64,000 nucleotides of DNA, from assembly GCF_011386835.1 (NCBI RefSeq), contig NC_088792.1, forward strand, positions 65,021,287-65,085,286. Direction: 5' to 3'. The number at the start of each line of letters is the position of its first letter. Within the stretch, counting starts at the first letter, position 1. Source of the stretch: Chrysemys picta bellii (Eukaryota > Chordata > Testudines > Emydidae). Positions 33,047 to 44,069 of the stretch are shown in pieces. Position numbers and translations under genes: made by a program. A model generated the notes under the pieces. It saw only the letters and a program-made list of their open reading frames with translations, did no database searches and was not told where the DNA came from.

Positions 33047-36000
33047 GATTCATAGATTCTAGGACTGGAAGGGAACTTGGAGGTCATCGAGTCCAGTCCC
33101 CTGCCCTCATGGCAGGATCCAATACTGTCTAGACCATCCTGGATAGACATTTATCTAACCTACTCTTAAATATCTCCAGAGATGGAGATTCCACAACCTC
33201 CCTAGGCAATTTATTCCAGTGTTTAACCACCCTGACAGTTAGGAACTTTTTCCTAATGTCCAACCTAAACCTCCCTTGCTGCAGTTTAAGCCCATTGCTT
33301 CTTGTTCTATCCTTAGAGGCTAAGGTGAACAAGTTTTCTCCCTCTTCCTTATGACATCCTTTTAGATACCTGAAAACTGCTATCATGTCCCCTCTCAGTC
33401 TTCTCTTTTCCAGACTAAACAAACCCAATTCTTTCAGCCTTCCTTCACAGGTCATGTTCTCAAGACCTTTAATCATTCTTGTTGCTCTTCTCTGGACCCT
33501 CTCCAATTTCTCCACATCTTTCTTGAAATGCGGTGCCCAGAACTGGACACAATACTCCAGTTGAGGCCTAACCAGTGCAGAGTAGAGCGGAAGAATGACT
33601 TCTCATGTTTTGCTCACAACACACCTGTTAATGCATCACAGAATCATGTTTGCTTTTTTTGCAACAGCATCACACTGTTGACTCATATTTAGCTTGTGGT
33701 CCACTATAACCCCTAGATCCCTTTCTGCCGTACTCCTTCCTAGACAGTCTCTTCCCATTCTGTATATGTGAAACTGATTGTTCCTTGGTAAGTGGAGCAC
33801 TTTGCATTTGTCTTTGTTAAACTTCATCCCGTTTACCTCAGACCATTTCTCCAATTTGTCGAGATCATTTTGAATTATGACCCTATCCTCCAAAGCAGTT
33901 GCAATCCCTCCCAGTTTGGTATCATCTGCAAACTTAATAAGTGTACTTTCTATGCCAATATCTAGGTCGTTGATGAAGATATTGAACAGAGACGGTCCCA
34001 GAACAGACCCCTGAAGAACCTCACTTGTTATACCTTTCCAGCAGGATTGGGAACCATTAATAACTACTCTCTGAATACGGTTATCCAGCCAGTTATGCAC
34101 CCACCTTATAGTAGCCCCATCTAAGTTGTATTTGCCTAATTTATCGATAAGAATATCATGCAAGACCATATCAAATGCCTTACTAAAGTCTAGGTATACC
34201 ACATCCACTGCTTCTCCCTTATCCACAAGACTCGTTATCCTATCAAAGAAAGCTATCAGATTGGTTTGACATGATTTGTTCTTTACAAATCCATGCTGGC
34301 TATTCCCTATCACCTTACCACCTTCCAAGTGTTTGCAGATGATTTCCTTAATTACTTGCTCCATTATCTTCCCTGGCACAGAAGTTAAACTAACTGGTCT
34401 GTAGTTTCCTGGGTTGTTTTTATTTCCCTTTTTATAGATGGGCACTATATTTGCCCTTTTCCAGTCTTCTGGAATCTCCCCTGTCTCCCATGATTTTCCA
34501 AAGATAATAGCTAGAGGCTCAGATACCTCCTCTATTAGCTCCTTGAGTATTCTAGGATGCATTTCATCAGGCCCTGGTGACTTGCAGGCATCTAACTTTT
34601 CTAAGTGATTTTTAACTTGTTCTTTTTTTATTTTATCTTCTAAACCTACCCCCTTCCCATTAACATTCACTATGTTAGGCATTCCTTCAGACTTCTCGGT
34701 GAAGACCGAAACAAATAAGTCATTAAGCATCTCTGCCATTTCCAAGTTTCCTGTTACTGTATCTCCCTCCTCACCGAGCAGTGGGCCTACCCTGTCCTTG
34801 CTCTTCCTCTTGCTTCTAATGTATTGATAAAAAGTCTTCTTGTTTCCCTTTATTCCCGTAGCCAGTTTGAGCTCATTTTGTGCCTTTGCCTTTCTAATCT
34901 TGCCCCTGCAGTCCTGTGTTGTTTGCCTATATTCATCCTTTGTAATCTGTCCTAGTTTCCATTTTTTATATGACTCCTTTTTATTTTTTAGATCATGCAA
35001 GATCTCATGGTTAAGCCAAGGAGGTCTTTTGCCACATTTCCTATCTTTCCTACTCAGCGGAATAGCTTGCTTTTGGGCCCTTAATAGTGTCCCTTTGAAA
35101 AACTGCCAACTCTCCTCAGTTGTTTTTCCCCTCAGTTTTGATTCCCATGGGACCCTACCTATCAGCTCTCTGAGCTTACCAAAATCTGCCTTCCTGAAAT
35201 CCATTGTCTCTATTTTGCTGTACTCCTTTCTACCCTTCCTTAGAATTGTGAACTCTATGATTTCATGATCACTTTCACCCAAGCTGCCTTCTGCTTTCAA
35301 ATTCTCAACGAGTTCCTCCCTATTTGTTAAAATCAAGTCTAGAACAGCTTCCCCCCTAGTAGCTTTTTCAACCTTCTGAAATAAAAAGTTGTCTGCAATG
35401 CAGTCCAAGAACTTATTGGATGGTTTGTGCCCCGCTGTGTTATTTTCCCAACTTATATCCAGATAGTTGAAGTCCCCCATCACCACCGAATCTTGGGCTT
35501 TGGATGATTTTGTTAGTTGTTTAAAAAAAGCCTCTTCCACTTGGTTAGGTGGCCTGTAGTAGACTCCTAGCATCACATCGCCCTTGTTTTTTACCCCTTT
35601 TAGCCTAACCCAGAGACTCTCAACACTTCCGTCTCCTATGTCCATCTCCACCTCAGTCCAAGTGTGTACATTTTTAATATATAAGGCAACACCTCCTCCC
35701 TTTTCCCCCTGTCTATCCTTCCTGAGCAAGCTGTACTCATCCACATCAACATTCCAATCATGTGTATTATCCCACCAAGTTTCGGTGATGCCAACAATAT
35801 CATAGTTGTATTTATTTATTAGCACTTCCAGTTCTTCCTGCTTATTACCCATACTTCTCGCATTCATATATAGACATCTAAGATACTGATTTGATCTTGC
35901 CTCCAGTTTTGTCCTGACCCTCCTTTCTCTCTGCCATTATGGCCCATGTTCCCTCCTAATTCTGACCCACCTCCCAGGTCTCCATGTTCCCCACTTACCT

Positions 36001-36085
36001 GTGGGCTTTGCTCACCTGTCCCCGTTGAACCTAGTTTAAAGCCCTCCTCACTAGATTAGCCAGTCTGTGTCCATTAGATCCATTG
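33047..36085 (-). mobile_element. Young, nearly full CR1 LINE, minus strand (3.0 kb)
   Basis: The 3' end is at 33047 (AGATTCATAGATTCTAGG, the reversed CR1 terminus) and the 5' limit is near 36085, a little beyond the AGTGAGGAGGGCTTTAAA block at about 36035-36055. ORF2 fills 33129-35936. ORF1 and the promoter region are missing, so the copy is 5'-truncated. Little decay is visible: two TGA codons and no frameshift in ORF2. It is the most recent LINE insertion in the window. Confidence 0.95.
33129..35936 (-). pseudogene. CR1 ORF2 (APE endonuclease + reverse transcriptase), two in-frame TGA
   Basis: Encodes the CR1 protein that nicks target DNA and copies the RNA at the nick. Counting from the Met at 35865-35867, the frame runs 743 codons to TGA at 33636-33638. 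The N-terminal APE-like endonuclease shows ITETWWD (27-33), GDFNY (131-135) and SDH (199-201). The reverse transcriptase shows [15 protein letters not shown] (430-444), FSKAFD (561-566), LQGSVLGP (618-625) and the catalytic FADD (646-649). A second TGA at 33603-33605 looks like a CpG decay of CGA. After it the same frame is open to TAG at 33129-33131. The frame also stays open upstream for 23 codons to 35936, without an ATG. ORF2 would be about 912 codons from that Met. Confidence 0.95.
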
Positions 36086-37331
36086 TAGGGACACCTTAGT
36101 TATTCCTGCGAAGACCAAAGAAATGCCATGGGTCAAAACATGACAAGAAGCAGAGCTGATACATGGGTAAGGAGAGATTATCCAAAAGGGACTATTGCTA
36201 ACAGAGATATGTTTATTTTTGATATTCTCTTTGACATTAGCTTTGTCCACTAGGGGATCCAAAATTATTCTTTCCAAGGATAGGTTACCCCCTCGCCTTC
36301 AAGTTGCCTGCCTGCCGTGTCCTACTTTTGCCTGAGTGGGTTTAGGTAGGAAGTTTGTTTTACCTGTTCTTTCTTGTTTGTTATGCAGTGGGATAAACAT
36401 AATGCTAGGCACCAACAGGCAACTTAGAGGGATGTAGAAGGGTGCACAACAGGTGGAGTCCCCAGGAAGAATTCTGCCTCACTGAGCCAGATTTCCTCTC
36501 GGAAGCTCCCGAGCAATGAATTGTACCCATTGCACAAACCCTGATGAGAGTGCAACTCATTCTCAGCCATTTCTGTTGGCCAGTGTGGCTGGGAGGCGGT
36601 GGATCCATCCTAGGGCCATCCCCGCATCTCATTTTCTTTCAGAAAACAAGTGCCTACAAGTGAATTATGAGGGATCAGGGACTATGCTCTTCATTGGGAT
36701 TCTGGCTAGCTCCTATATGGGAGAAAGTTTATGGCACTTCATCCTTTCCTCCTTCCCCTTATGCACTTGTGTGGGGGCTGGCCAGAATCTGGTCCTGTCT
36801 CTCAAAAGTATGGAATCATCATTACAAATATTACCATGTAATATTAGCAAGCTGTATGTAGAATTAGGCTATACGGGCAAACATTACTTGGATTCCAAAT
36901 TAAATTACAAAACTAAACTTTTAAAAGCATTAAATAAGTCAAAACTCAATGGACACCTTCCTTCATACTGTAGATCCACTAATATGCCTTAGTCCTAAAA
37001 TTTGCTATAAAAACTCCCACTTTAATTATCAGTCAAATCTGAAAAGCAATCATATAATGGAAAGTAGCAACATAAAAACCAAATGAACATATCCCTAGGC
37101 AAAAGAGAACATATCAGCCCAATAACCATGGTAAAAAGTTGAAATGTTAACATATAAGAGTCTGGATATAAGCAGTTCCTAATTAGGAGTGCATTTTGTG
37201 TTTCTGCCATTCATTCAGGTTTTCGTGTCTGCTTCAATCTCAGAGGATCTCCCCTGAAAGATCTCTGATTTTAACTGGCAACCAATTTGCAGCACTGTAG
37301 TCCTAGAATATGTAGCATTTCCCCTCATGTG
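36086..37331. other. Unique DNA
   Basis: No gene or classified repeat. The 158-codon open frame at 36516-36992 (+) has no recognisable domain or splice context. Confidence 0.4.
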
Positions 37332-37339
37332 CCTGTATG
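37332..37339 (+). repeat. Target-site duplication, left copy (8 bp)
   Basis: CCTGTATG, repeated exactly at 37783-37790. Confidence 0.85.
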
Positions 37340-37782
37340 CAGGGCTGGCTCTGGCTTTTTTGCCACCCTAGGCAAAAAAGCCACACACACACCCACCCCC
37401 CCCAGCGCGACAGGGGAGGGCGCCGAGAGCCTGGCCGCGGACCCGCAATCCCAGACCAGCCGGAGCGCCGGGAGCAGGGTGGAGAGCCCGGCTGGGGCTC
37501 TCCGCTCTCCCCGGCGGCCAGAGCGCCGGGGGGAGGGTGGCGAGCCTGGCCGGGGGGGCTCTCCACTCTCCCCGGCGGCCAGAGCGCCGGGGGAAGGGTG
37601 GAGAGCCCCCGGCAGCCACAGCGCCGGGAGGAGGGCAGAGAGCCCAGCCGGGGCCCCCTCTCCCCGACCGGCCGGAGCGCCGGGGGGAGGGCAGTGAGCC
37701 TGGCTGGGGCCCCGCTGCACCGCCCCCTCCAGGCACCGCCCCAAGCACATGCTTGGTGGGCTGGTGCCTGTAGCCGGCCCTG
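37340..37782. mobile_element. hAT-type miniature element with minisatellite interior (443 bp)
   Basis: Left end CAGGGCTGGCTCTGG; right end CCTGTAGCCGGCCCTG, inverted. A perfect 8-bp TSD supports hAT. The interior is very GC-rich and tandemly repetitive: CTCCCCGGCGGCCAGAGCGC recurs at a spacing of about 58-60 bases with variants. It has no transposase. CGCCCCAAGCACATGCTTGG near the right end is shared in kind with 42477-42735 (CCCCAAGCACCTGCTTCC). Confidence 0.85.
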
Positions 37783-37790
37783 CCTGTATG
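37783..37790 (+). repeat. Target-site duplication, right copy (8 bp)
   Basis: Identical to 37332-37339. Confidence 0.85.
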
Positions 37791-38710
37791 ACTCTTCGTG
37801 TATGTGTGAAATTAATATAAGATTTCACACATGCTACTTTAAGTGATGCCAGCTCTCACTTGGCCTGCATAAGTTTGGTTAGACATAAAAACTATAATAC
37901 AATCAGCCCAAACTGGCATTGCTGGTGGGGTAAGGAAGCCAATTATGGCTCCCTGACTCAGGAGCTATTTCAGTGATGGCCCCAATAATCACAGATTAGC
38001 GCAACCTGGGGGTTGCTCTAACCTATGCCAACTGGCAATGGCCCTGCATGGGCTAAGTACATGCTATTAATTGGTGGAGCACAACAGTGCTCCCATTCAT
38101 GCCACTGCTTCAGAGGCTCCCCTATGCCAGGGAAGTCCTCAGCTGGAATTATCCAAATGCTTATGTGGCCCAAGACTACACCATGTGGGAACTCCATACA
38201 ATCAAAAACAAAGGGTCAGGTTCTCTTCCGTGATCCTGCCATGTAGCTACACAATTACAAGAATGGAGAGGAAAACTCCCTCTGTTGCATGAGAGCCAAA
38301 AATCTGGAGTTCTCTCTGTCATGTGATCAAGTACCATACCTCTACCCTCCTCCAATACAGTATTTATGTGCTTTAGCAAAGAAAGAAGCACAACACAAAA
38401 GAGGTGCTTGGACTAATGTTGAATGGATTCCTTGGATGCTTATTGCAGTTTTGTTTGGCTTTGGCTGTGAGACAAGCTATATTGTGCCAGGGTATCAAGA
38501 AAAAAAGAAAAAGGAATAACAGTGAAAAAATAGAACTGGCAAAGCCAGAGTGCATTCCATGACACATGCTGCAACTTTGAAAAGTCCTAGAAGCTACAGT
38601 GCTGCTGGCACTGTGATACCTACACATTCTTTCCAGACAGGCTCAGCCTTGACTCCCCCTCATTCAGGGGCAGGGAAACCAGACACTGGTCCTCAGCCAG
38701 GTTTGAAATT
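37791..38710. other. Unique DNA
   Basis: No gene or classified repeat. Small open frames here have no family signature. Confidence 0.4.
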
Positions 38711-38847
38711 GTATGCAGTGTTGTTATAGCCGTGTTGGTCCCAGGATAGTAGAGAGGCAAGGTGGGTGAAGTAATATCTTTTATTGGACCAACTTCTGTT
38801 GGTGAGAGAGACAAGCTTTCGAGCTTACACAGAGCTCTTCTTCTGAA
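38711..38847 (-). mobile_element. Penelope-like element tail, second family, minus strand
   Basis: GTATGCAGTGTTGTTATAGC, CGTGTTGGTCCCAGGATAG, AAGTAATATCTTTTATTGG, ACCAACTTCTGTTGGTGAG and ACAAGCTTTCGAGC. It is the reversed form of the tail family also seen at 42377-42476 and 11483-11548. The ACCAACAGAAGTTGGT segment is itself a perfect hairpin. Confidence 0.8.
38810..38845 (-). ncRNA. Degenerate hammerhead-like motif, PLE family 2
   Basis: On the minus strand: core CAGAAGA (38845-38839; T4 changed to A), extra A, stem II GAGCT with AGCTC, GAA (38820-38818), AGCT, T, GTC (38812-38810). The partner of GTC in stem I is lost here (TTT instead of GAC), so it is unlikely to be active. Confidence 0.4.
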
Positions 38848-39249
38848 ATTGAACAGTGTCACCTACCTCAGGTAAATGAAATGTGGAGGCAAGTTAAGGG
38901 GGCATTGGATTGGACTGGATTTATTTTGACTAATTGATGAGTTGGAATTTTCACTATGTTTGACAGAAAGAGCTGCTAGATTTTAAAGTGGATTTTTGAA
39001 TTCTGTGAATTTCATTGGTCTCTGTGAAAGCAACACATCCAGGCAATTCTGAATCAGGTCCACTGTCTGTGGGTGAGCTGGTAAGAGGAAGATATGGTTT
39101 TGTTGCACATTTATAGATATGTAAAAATACATAATCAACCAGAAAATCTGTACAAAGGCTCTTCAGGTAACATTGCTCTACACACTTTAAAGTGTTCCAG
39201 CACCTCCCTCCAACAAAAAAAAGGCCTTTGGGCTGTCATGCAGTAACAA
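38848..39249. other. Unique DNA
   Basis: Nothing recognised. Confidence 0.4.
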
Positions 39250-39478
39250 TACTTAGTGTTTCTATATAGTCTGATCCAAAGCCTTTTCATAGTGCTTTCC
39301 ATATGAAAAATCACAAAGCACTACATAAGTGTGAACTAATTAAGCCTCACAATATCCCTGTGAGGGCATCAAATATGATGGAGAACTGGCAAATCAATAT
39401 CAGAGTTGGGTTTAAAACCCAGATGTCTTGACTCCCAACCTGCCCCTGCCCGAACCACTAAACCACAGTGCCCCTTTG
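39250..39478 (-). mobile_element. MIR/CORE-SINE, minus strand
   Basis: AATTAAGCCTCACAATATCC with CTGTGAGG, then TTGGGTTTAAAACCCAGATG, TGACTCCCAACCTGC and AACCACTAAACCACAGTGCC. This is the MIR core and tRNA-like head in reverse. Confidence 0.8.
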
Positions 39479-39850
39479 CACATATAAAGGTAAGAACCAT
39501 TGGCAAATTCAGCTTCCCTAGTCCCATCTTCAATAGGAAAAAAAAAGCTAGATTTGAAAACTGTTTTCAATCATGGATCCTCTTGTTGTCCTAAACTAAA
39601 CCTGAAGATGGTTAGATCAGGCCAGACTTTATTCAGCATTTGCTTAACCATATGCTGACTATGCCTTCTGAACTGCATGCAAGTGCAGCCAGATGGAGGT
39701 GGGAAGGACAGAGCTAGTGCCATAATCATCCACATTTTGCATACAGCTTCTTGAATGAGGGAAGAGGTCAGAGAGGGTATCAGGAGGCAGGCTGGGCACT
39801 AGCTGGGAATGGGGAGAGAGACAGACAGCATCACCACATGTTAGTCAGAT

Positions 39851-39884
<34 letters not shown>

Positions 39885-40330
39885 GAGTCAGGATGGTACA
39901 AATATGAATTTGGTAAAAATAACTAGATCTCTGAAGAAGCTGCTTCCACTTAGGGTAAGCGCCCCACTCCTGTTCAGCATGAAGACTTGCTTGTTGGCAA
40001 TAAGTGCCAATCTGATTTGGGATGATAGCTCATCACCTGAGAGAAGCAAGATGCAGGAGCACAAAGGTACAGCTTTATGGTTTATGAAAGCCCTTGCTCT
40101 GTTATTGAGGGCCTTCGGTTCACGGAGTGTGAGGCATCAGTATTCCTCTCCTCCTGAAATGGATCCTTTGTAGCTCTGGCCAGGTATAGATTATGGTTTA
40201 AAATCCTCCCTGTTTTATGTGGACTTAAAAAAGCCCCAAGCTAATTAAGAGGGTTTTCCATATGCGAGCAGAGAAGGGGGAAGTGTCTGTATATTGCATA
40301 CAAGCTATTTTAATCCACCCATTTGTTCTT
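39479..40330. other. Unique DNA with a T30 run
   Basis: 39853-39882 is 30 consecutive T. No TSD or adjacent retroposed body was recognised, so it is left as simple sequence. Confidence 0.5.
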
Positions 40331-40511
40331 ACTCAAGTTATCCTGAGGTAAAATCCTAGGTGAAGACAAGGCAATTTGTAATTTTACCATAAGGTAGCAG
40401 GTCAAGGTAAACCCTAGACTCCCTCACCGTCTTTAACTTGACCTGCTAACTTAAGGGAGAACTACAAACTACCTTGTCTTCACTAGGATTTTATCTCATG
40501 TTAGCTAACTC
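40331..40511. mobile_element. Palindromic MITE (about 180 bp)
   Basis: Left arm has GAGGTAAAATCCTAGG, TGAAGACAAGGCA and AGGTAGCAGGTCAAGG; the right arm mirrors it as CTTGACCTGCTAACTTAAGG, CTACCTTGTCTTCACTAGG and ATTTTATCTCATG. The loop is about 40412-40431. The arms extend to ACTCAAGTTA and TTAGCTAACTC. No TSD could be fixed. Confidence 0.75.
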
Positions 40512-42019
40512 ACATGGAGAACATATTTTTTTCCTAATGAAGATACATCCAAAGAGTGAATGGCCATCCCTCTTATCACATGCTCACCCTTCGAACTCAA
40601 GATTGATAAAATATTTCATCTCCACTGGCCAGGGAAAACAAGAACGTCTAGACATCTTCCAAACCCAACAATCTGTATGGTATAGTAGGTAAGTACCTTG
40701 ATTTCCCCCCCTTTTTAGTGGTCTAATGAGAAAATTTCTCATCATGCAAGAAGGGAGGAGTAGAAAAGCATATGAGTTGTTAAAAGTTCTCCTGCTTTAC
40801 AGAAAACAAGTGTTCAGAGGCCTATGGATTTTCAAGTTTTCAGTCTCAGTTCTCACAGCCAATTCCATTGCAGAAGAATAAGCTCTTTAAAGGACCAAAC
40901 AGCAAAGCTGTGTATCATACATGATGTAAAATGCGTAGACAGCCACACATTACAGGAATGTCCCATTGAAACATCAATGATCCCATTGCAAAAATCCCTA
41001 AGAAACTGCTTATTTGCACAGGGATGTGGTTATATTAAAGAGTAGTGGTTAAGTTCATTTACATTAATACCTAAAAGAGTTTTTAAAGAAGAAAGTTTAA
41101 CAATAAACTTTGAAAAGGCACAGAAGGAATGGTGAGTACAGGCAAAAGTTAGGATCCTTTAAAAGAAACAAATCAGGAGATCCCTCAAAATAGCATTATG
41201 TTCACAAGCCTTTTCCAACAACAGCCTCGGTCTCTAGTGTGGAATACACTGCTGCAGTAGTCATTTAAAATTCTGCTAAATCATTCTGTGAGTCTCTAAC
41301 CAATACTAATAGCTTTTAAGCTGGCTGGAAATTTCTCTTCAATATTAAGCCTTGCACTGACTTTAGTAATCATTTGTTTGTGTACGCATGTGCCTGCGTG
41401 AGAGAGTATCATATATTTCATTTAGTGCTCTGGTTGGCTTTCATTGGAAAATAAATTAATCACTTGTGATTCTGGAGGGAAAATGGGGATTCATTTAGAG
41501 TTAAAAAAAAAATGAAACTCATAAAGATGAAATTTTGTTCCCTGACTTCATTTTCTCTTTTAAACAATAAATTGTTCTGTCATTGCATGATAATTGGTAA
41601 ATATACTGAAATGGGTTATTAGAGTTAAAATAGACTCTCTGGATATACAATAACTATATTTTGTAATGTGCCCTTCAGGTATGATTGCTAATTACATTTT
41701 TGTCGGAGAAACGTGCATTATACTTGGAAGCAGGAGTCTTCTGATTGTGAAGCTGGTCCCACAGATTCTGTACGCCACCAAATACACAATCTAAACACAA
41801 AGCCAGGGGTTGCAGCAAAACTGAACGTATGATACATTCATCAGACAATTATTTGTAAAGTATTTTACAATTGGCTAGCACCCTGTTTTGAAACTGTATA
41901 CAATTTTATTTGGTGGAGAAGAGACATATATTGTGTATAACACATACACAAAAATAGCTGTGCACAATTATATCGAGAGTCTGGTTTGATCTAACAAGTT
42001 AATGTGTAGAGATGTAGGG
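40512..42019. other. Repeat-poor AT-rich DNA, possible conserved block
   Basis: 41240-41720 shows no repeat and carries AATAAATTAATCACTTGTGA, TTGCATGATAATTGG and GGTTATTAGAGTTAAAATAG. No coding signal. Conservation is a guess from composition. Confidence 0.3.
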
Positions 42020-42112
42020 ACAAATTCAGTGAGATGAGCATAAATCTAGGGTAACTCCACTGAAGGTGATAAAATTACTCCATGTTTATACCAGTGTGAT
42101 GGTGAGCAGAAG
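42020..42112. repeat. Small palindromic (MITE-like) element
   Basis: ACAAATTCAGTGAGATGAGC, GTAACTCCACTGAAGGTGAT, AAATTACTCCATGTTTATAC; a decayed TTACTCCACTGAAGT-type copy. Confidence 0.4.
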
Positions 42113-42161
42113 ATGACTGTAGTTGGTAAATTATATCATGGGTTTCCAGATCAATATAATG

Positions 42162-42269
42162 AGCCTAATTCTGATCTTATCTCCACATAAAATGAGGAGG
42201 CACTTCATTTAAGGTCAGTGAGGTTGCAGTGGAGTAAAAAATAGTTTAAATGAGATCAGAATAAGACTG
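42162..42269. repeat. Small palindromic (MITE-like) element
   Basis: GCCTAATTCTGATCTTATCT against AATGAGATCAGAATAAGACT, with GGTCAGTGAGGTTGCAGTGG inside. Confidence 0.6.
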
Positions 42270-42376
42270 AGTAGCTATGTGATTGGGGACTGAAATAAAT
42301 AGATGCCTCTCCTGTTCTCTGCCTCTGGCACACAACAGTTTAGTCTCCTGAGGCCTAAAATATTTTTGTCTAACCA

Positions 42377-42411
42377 GACCTGAAGAAGAGCGCTGTGTAG
42401 CTTGAGAACTT
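42377..42411 (+). ncRNA. Degenerate hammerhead-like motif, PLE family 2
   Basis: GAC, intact core CTGAAGA (42380-42386), extra A, stem II GAGCG against AGCTT (partly broken), then GAGAACT where the family has GAAAGCT. The 3' half of the catalytic core is damaged. Confidence 0.4.
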
Positions 42412-42468
42412 ATATCTTTCAGCAACAGAAGTTGGTCCAATAAAAGATATTACCTCACCCACCTTGTT

Positions 42469-42476
42469 AGTCTAAC
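42469..42476 (+). repeat. Target-site duplication, left copy (8 bp)
   Basis: AGTCTAAC, repeated exactly at 42736-42743. Confidence 0.85.
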
Positions 42477-42735
42477 CAGGACCGGCTCCAGGTTTTTGGC
42501 CGCCCCAAGCGGCGAAGAAAAAAAAAAAAAAGATAAAGCCTCGATCAGCGGCACTTCGGCGGCAGCTCTACCGCGCCGCTTCATTCTTTGACGGCAATTT
42601 GGCGGCCGGTCCTTCCCTCCAAGAGGGACTGAGGGACCCACCGCCGAATTGCTGCCGAAGACCTGGACGTGCCGCCCTTTTCCATTGGCTTCCCCAAGCA
42701 CCTGCTTCCTGTGCTGGTGCCTGGAGCTGGCCCTG
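42477..42735. mobile_element. hAT-type miniature element (259 bp)
   Basis: Ends CAGGACCGGCTCCAGG and CCTGGAGCTGGCCCTG are inverted at 14 of 16 bases; a perfect 8-bp TSD encloses it. The interior has CGCCCCAAGCGGCG, an A14 run, and blocks of CGGCAATTTGGCGGC paired with CGCCGAATTGCTGCCG. It shares its end sequence with 37340-37782 and has no coding capacity. Confidence 0.9.
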
Positions 42736-42743
42736 AGTCTAAC
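42736..42743 (+). repeat. Target-site duplication, right copy (8 bp)
   Basis: Identical to 42469-42476. Confidence 0.85.
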
Positions 42744-42749
42744 TAAAGT

Positions 42750-42866
42750 CAGTGGGCTCAATATAGGGTTATCTGGGAAACGTTTAAAGGCTTATGATAA
42801 CCAGAAGATCAGACTAAATGATTTGATGATCCCTTTTGGCTTTAAACTCTATGAAATCTGAGTTAG
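42750..42866 (+). mobile_element. Old CR1-related 3' tail, plus strand
   Basis: GATCAGACTAAATGATTTGA, TGATCCCTTTTGGCTTTAAA and CTCTATGAAATCTGAG follow the tail seen at 18490-18602, with more divergence. Confidence 0.6.
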
Positions 42867-43689
42867 CTTTGGTTGGCGTTCACAGCCTTCTACACAAGTT
42901 TGCTAATACTGCAGCTGTAAGCTAACAATAGTATTATCAACTCTCTTGCAGGATGAGGGACAGTTACATATTTTGTTCACTGGTCCAATAATAACTGGGC
43001 ATGGGGACAGAGACTTTCCTATGTTTGGAGCTCACCACTGCAATTAAAAAGCAGACATCGCAGCTGGCATCTTTATCCTATTCTACACAGCTGCTGTTGC
43101 TATGGCAGCACTCCCCCATAGGCTGGAGAATAGGCCATATAGCCTCCTTCTCATCTGCTATTAACACTGCTCCAGGGACTGCTCACTGATCATGCAATGG
43201 AGCAGCTGGCAGTCTTCCCCATTGCCACCTCCAGGAAGCTCTTTGTTCCCCCTGGAATTGGAGTTACTGTAAGGACCCTGAAACCCCTCAGTCTCCATGT
43301 AATGGCTGCACAGTGTGCTTTTGTCATTACGTCAGCTGCAGAGGTGAATCCTAAATTCTTAGTCTAGTTCTGGATTTATTCCCAAGTACATTTTCTGATT
43401 TTGTACGTTCAGCATTTGCCTTGTTGTTCCTCTCTTCCAGCTGTAGAGACTAGTTTTTCCTCAAAGGGACAGTGCTGAAGCCTGCCTTGTCTTCCCTCAA
43501 CCCGATGTCTTCACCATACATTTTGAGTCGGGACAGAACATATGCTATAAAAACTCTCAGTCATTCAGTACAGGGGAAGTGAATGTTTCCAGTCTGAATT
43601 ACTGCATTTCTTCAAAGGAATTGGGAGCCCTGCCCAAATGCTGAAGTACTGTCTCAGACATGTACTGGAAATGTTGTTGTGGGGTCCTG
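42867..43689. other. Unique DNA
   Basis: No gene or classified repeat. Confidence 0.4.
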
Positions 43690-43858
43690 CCTTCAGGAAA
43701 ACTTTGCCCCAAAGTTTTTGGTTTTGGGGTGTTTGTTTTTTCTGTGGAAAGTCAACATTTTCCACAGAAAGCATATATTTTTCAGGAACATTTTCATTTA
43801 GTTGAAACCCCAATTTTCTGTTGAAAAACAGTTTTGACAGAAAAATTGAACCAGCCCA
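43690..43858. repeat. Unclassified repeat with AAATTTT-rich arms
   Basis: GGAAAACTTTGCCCCAAAG, GAAAGTCAACATTTTCCACA, AGTTGAAACCCCAATTTTCT and AATTGAACCAGCCC. Related wording recurs at 62210-62585. Inverted TTTTC/GAAAA blocks suggest a decayed DNA element. Confidence 0.35.
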
Positions 43859-44069
43859 TGGCAACATATTGCATAACAAAAAGGCTGCCAAAACAGCCTT
43901 ATTAAATGAATCTTTAAAAATAATATTTTGAAAATGTATTAGGTATATTTTTCCAAATACATATTGAATCTAAAAAATAAGCTATAACTTTGGCACTGGT
44001 CATGTTTATACTGTAGTGATATTGGTTTGTGCTGTGATTTCATCCTTCCTTAAAAACGAAGTAAGCCTG

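Larger units (their letters stand above)
42377..42476 (+). mobile_element. Penelope-like element tail, second family, plus strand
   Basis: GACCTGAAGAAGAGCGCTG, CAGCAACAGAAGTTGGTCC, AATAAAAGATATTACCTCAC and CCACCTTGTTAGTCTAAC. The end is interrupted by the hAT-type element at 42477-42735. Confidence 0.8.

Noticed and set aside
34840..35268. 142-codon plus-strand open frame
   Set aside because: Antisense shadow of the CR1 ORF2 on the minus strand.
36516..36992. 158-codon plus-strand frame
   Set aside because: No domain and no family resemblance; length is compatible with chance in 64 kb.
37287..37846. Several 126- to 169-codon frames on both strands
   Set aside because: They fall in the minisatellite interior of the hAT-type element; GC-driven, repetitive and without a family.
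39853..39882. Poly(T) run as the tail of a processed pseudogene on the minus strand
   Set aside because: No TSD and no retroposed coding body on the expected side could be seen.
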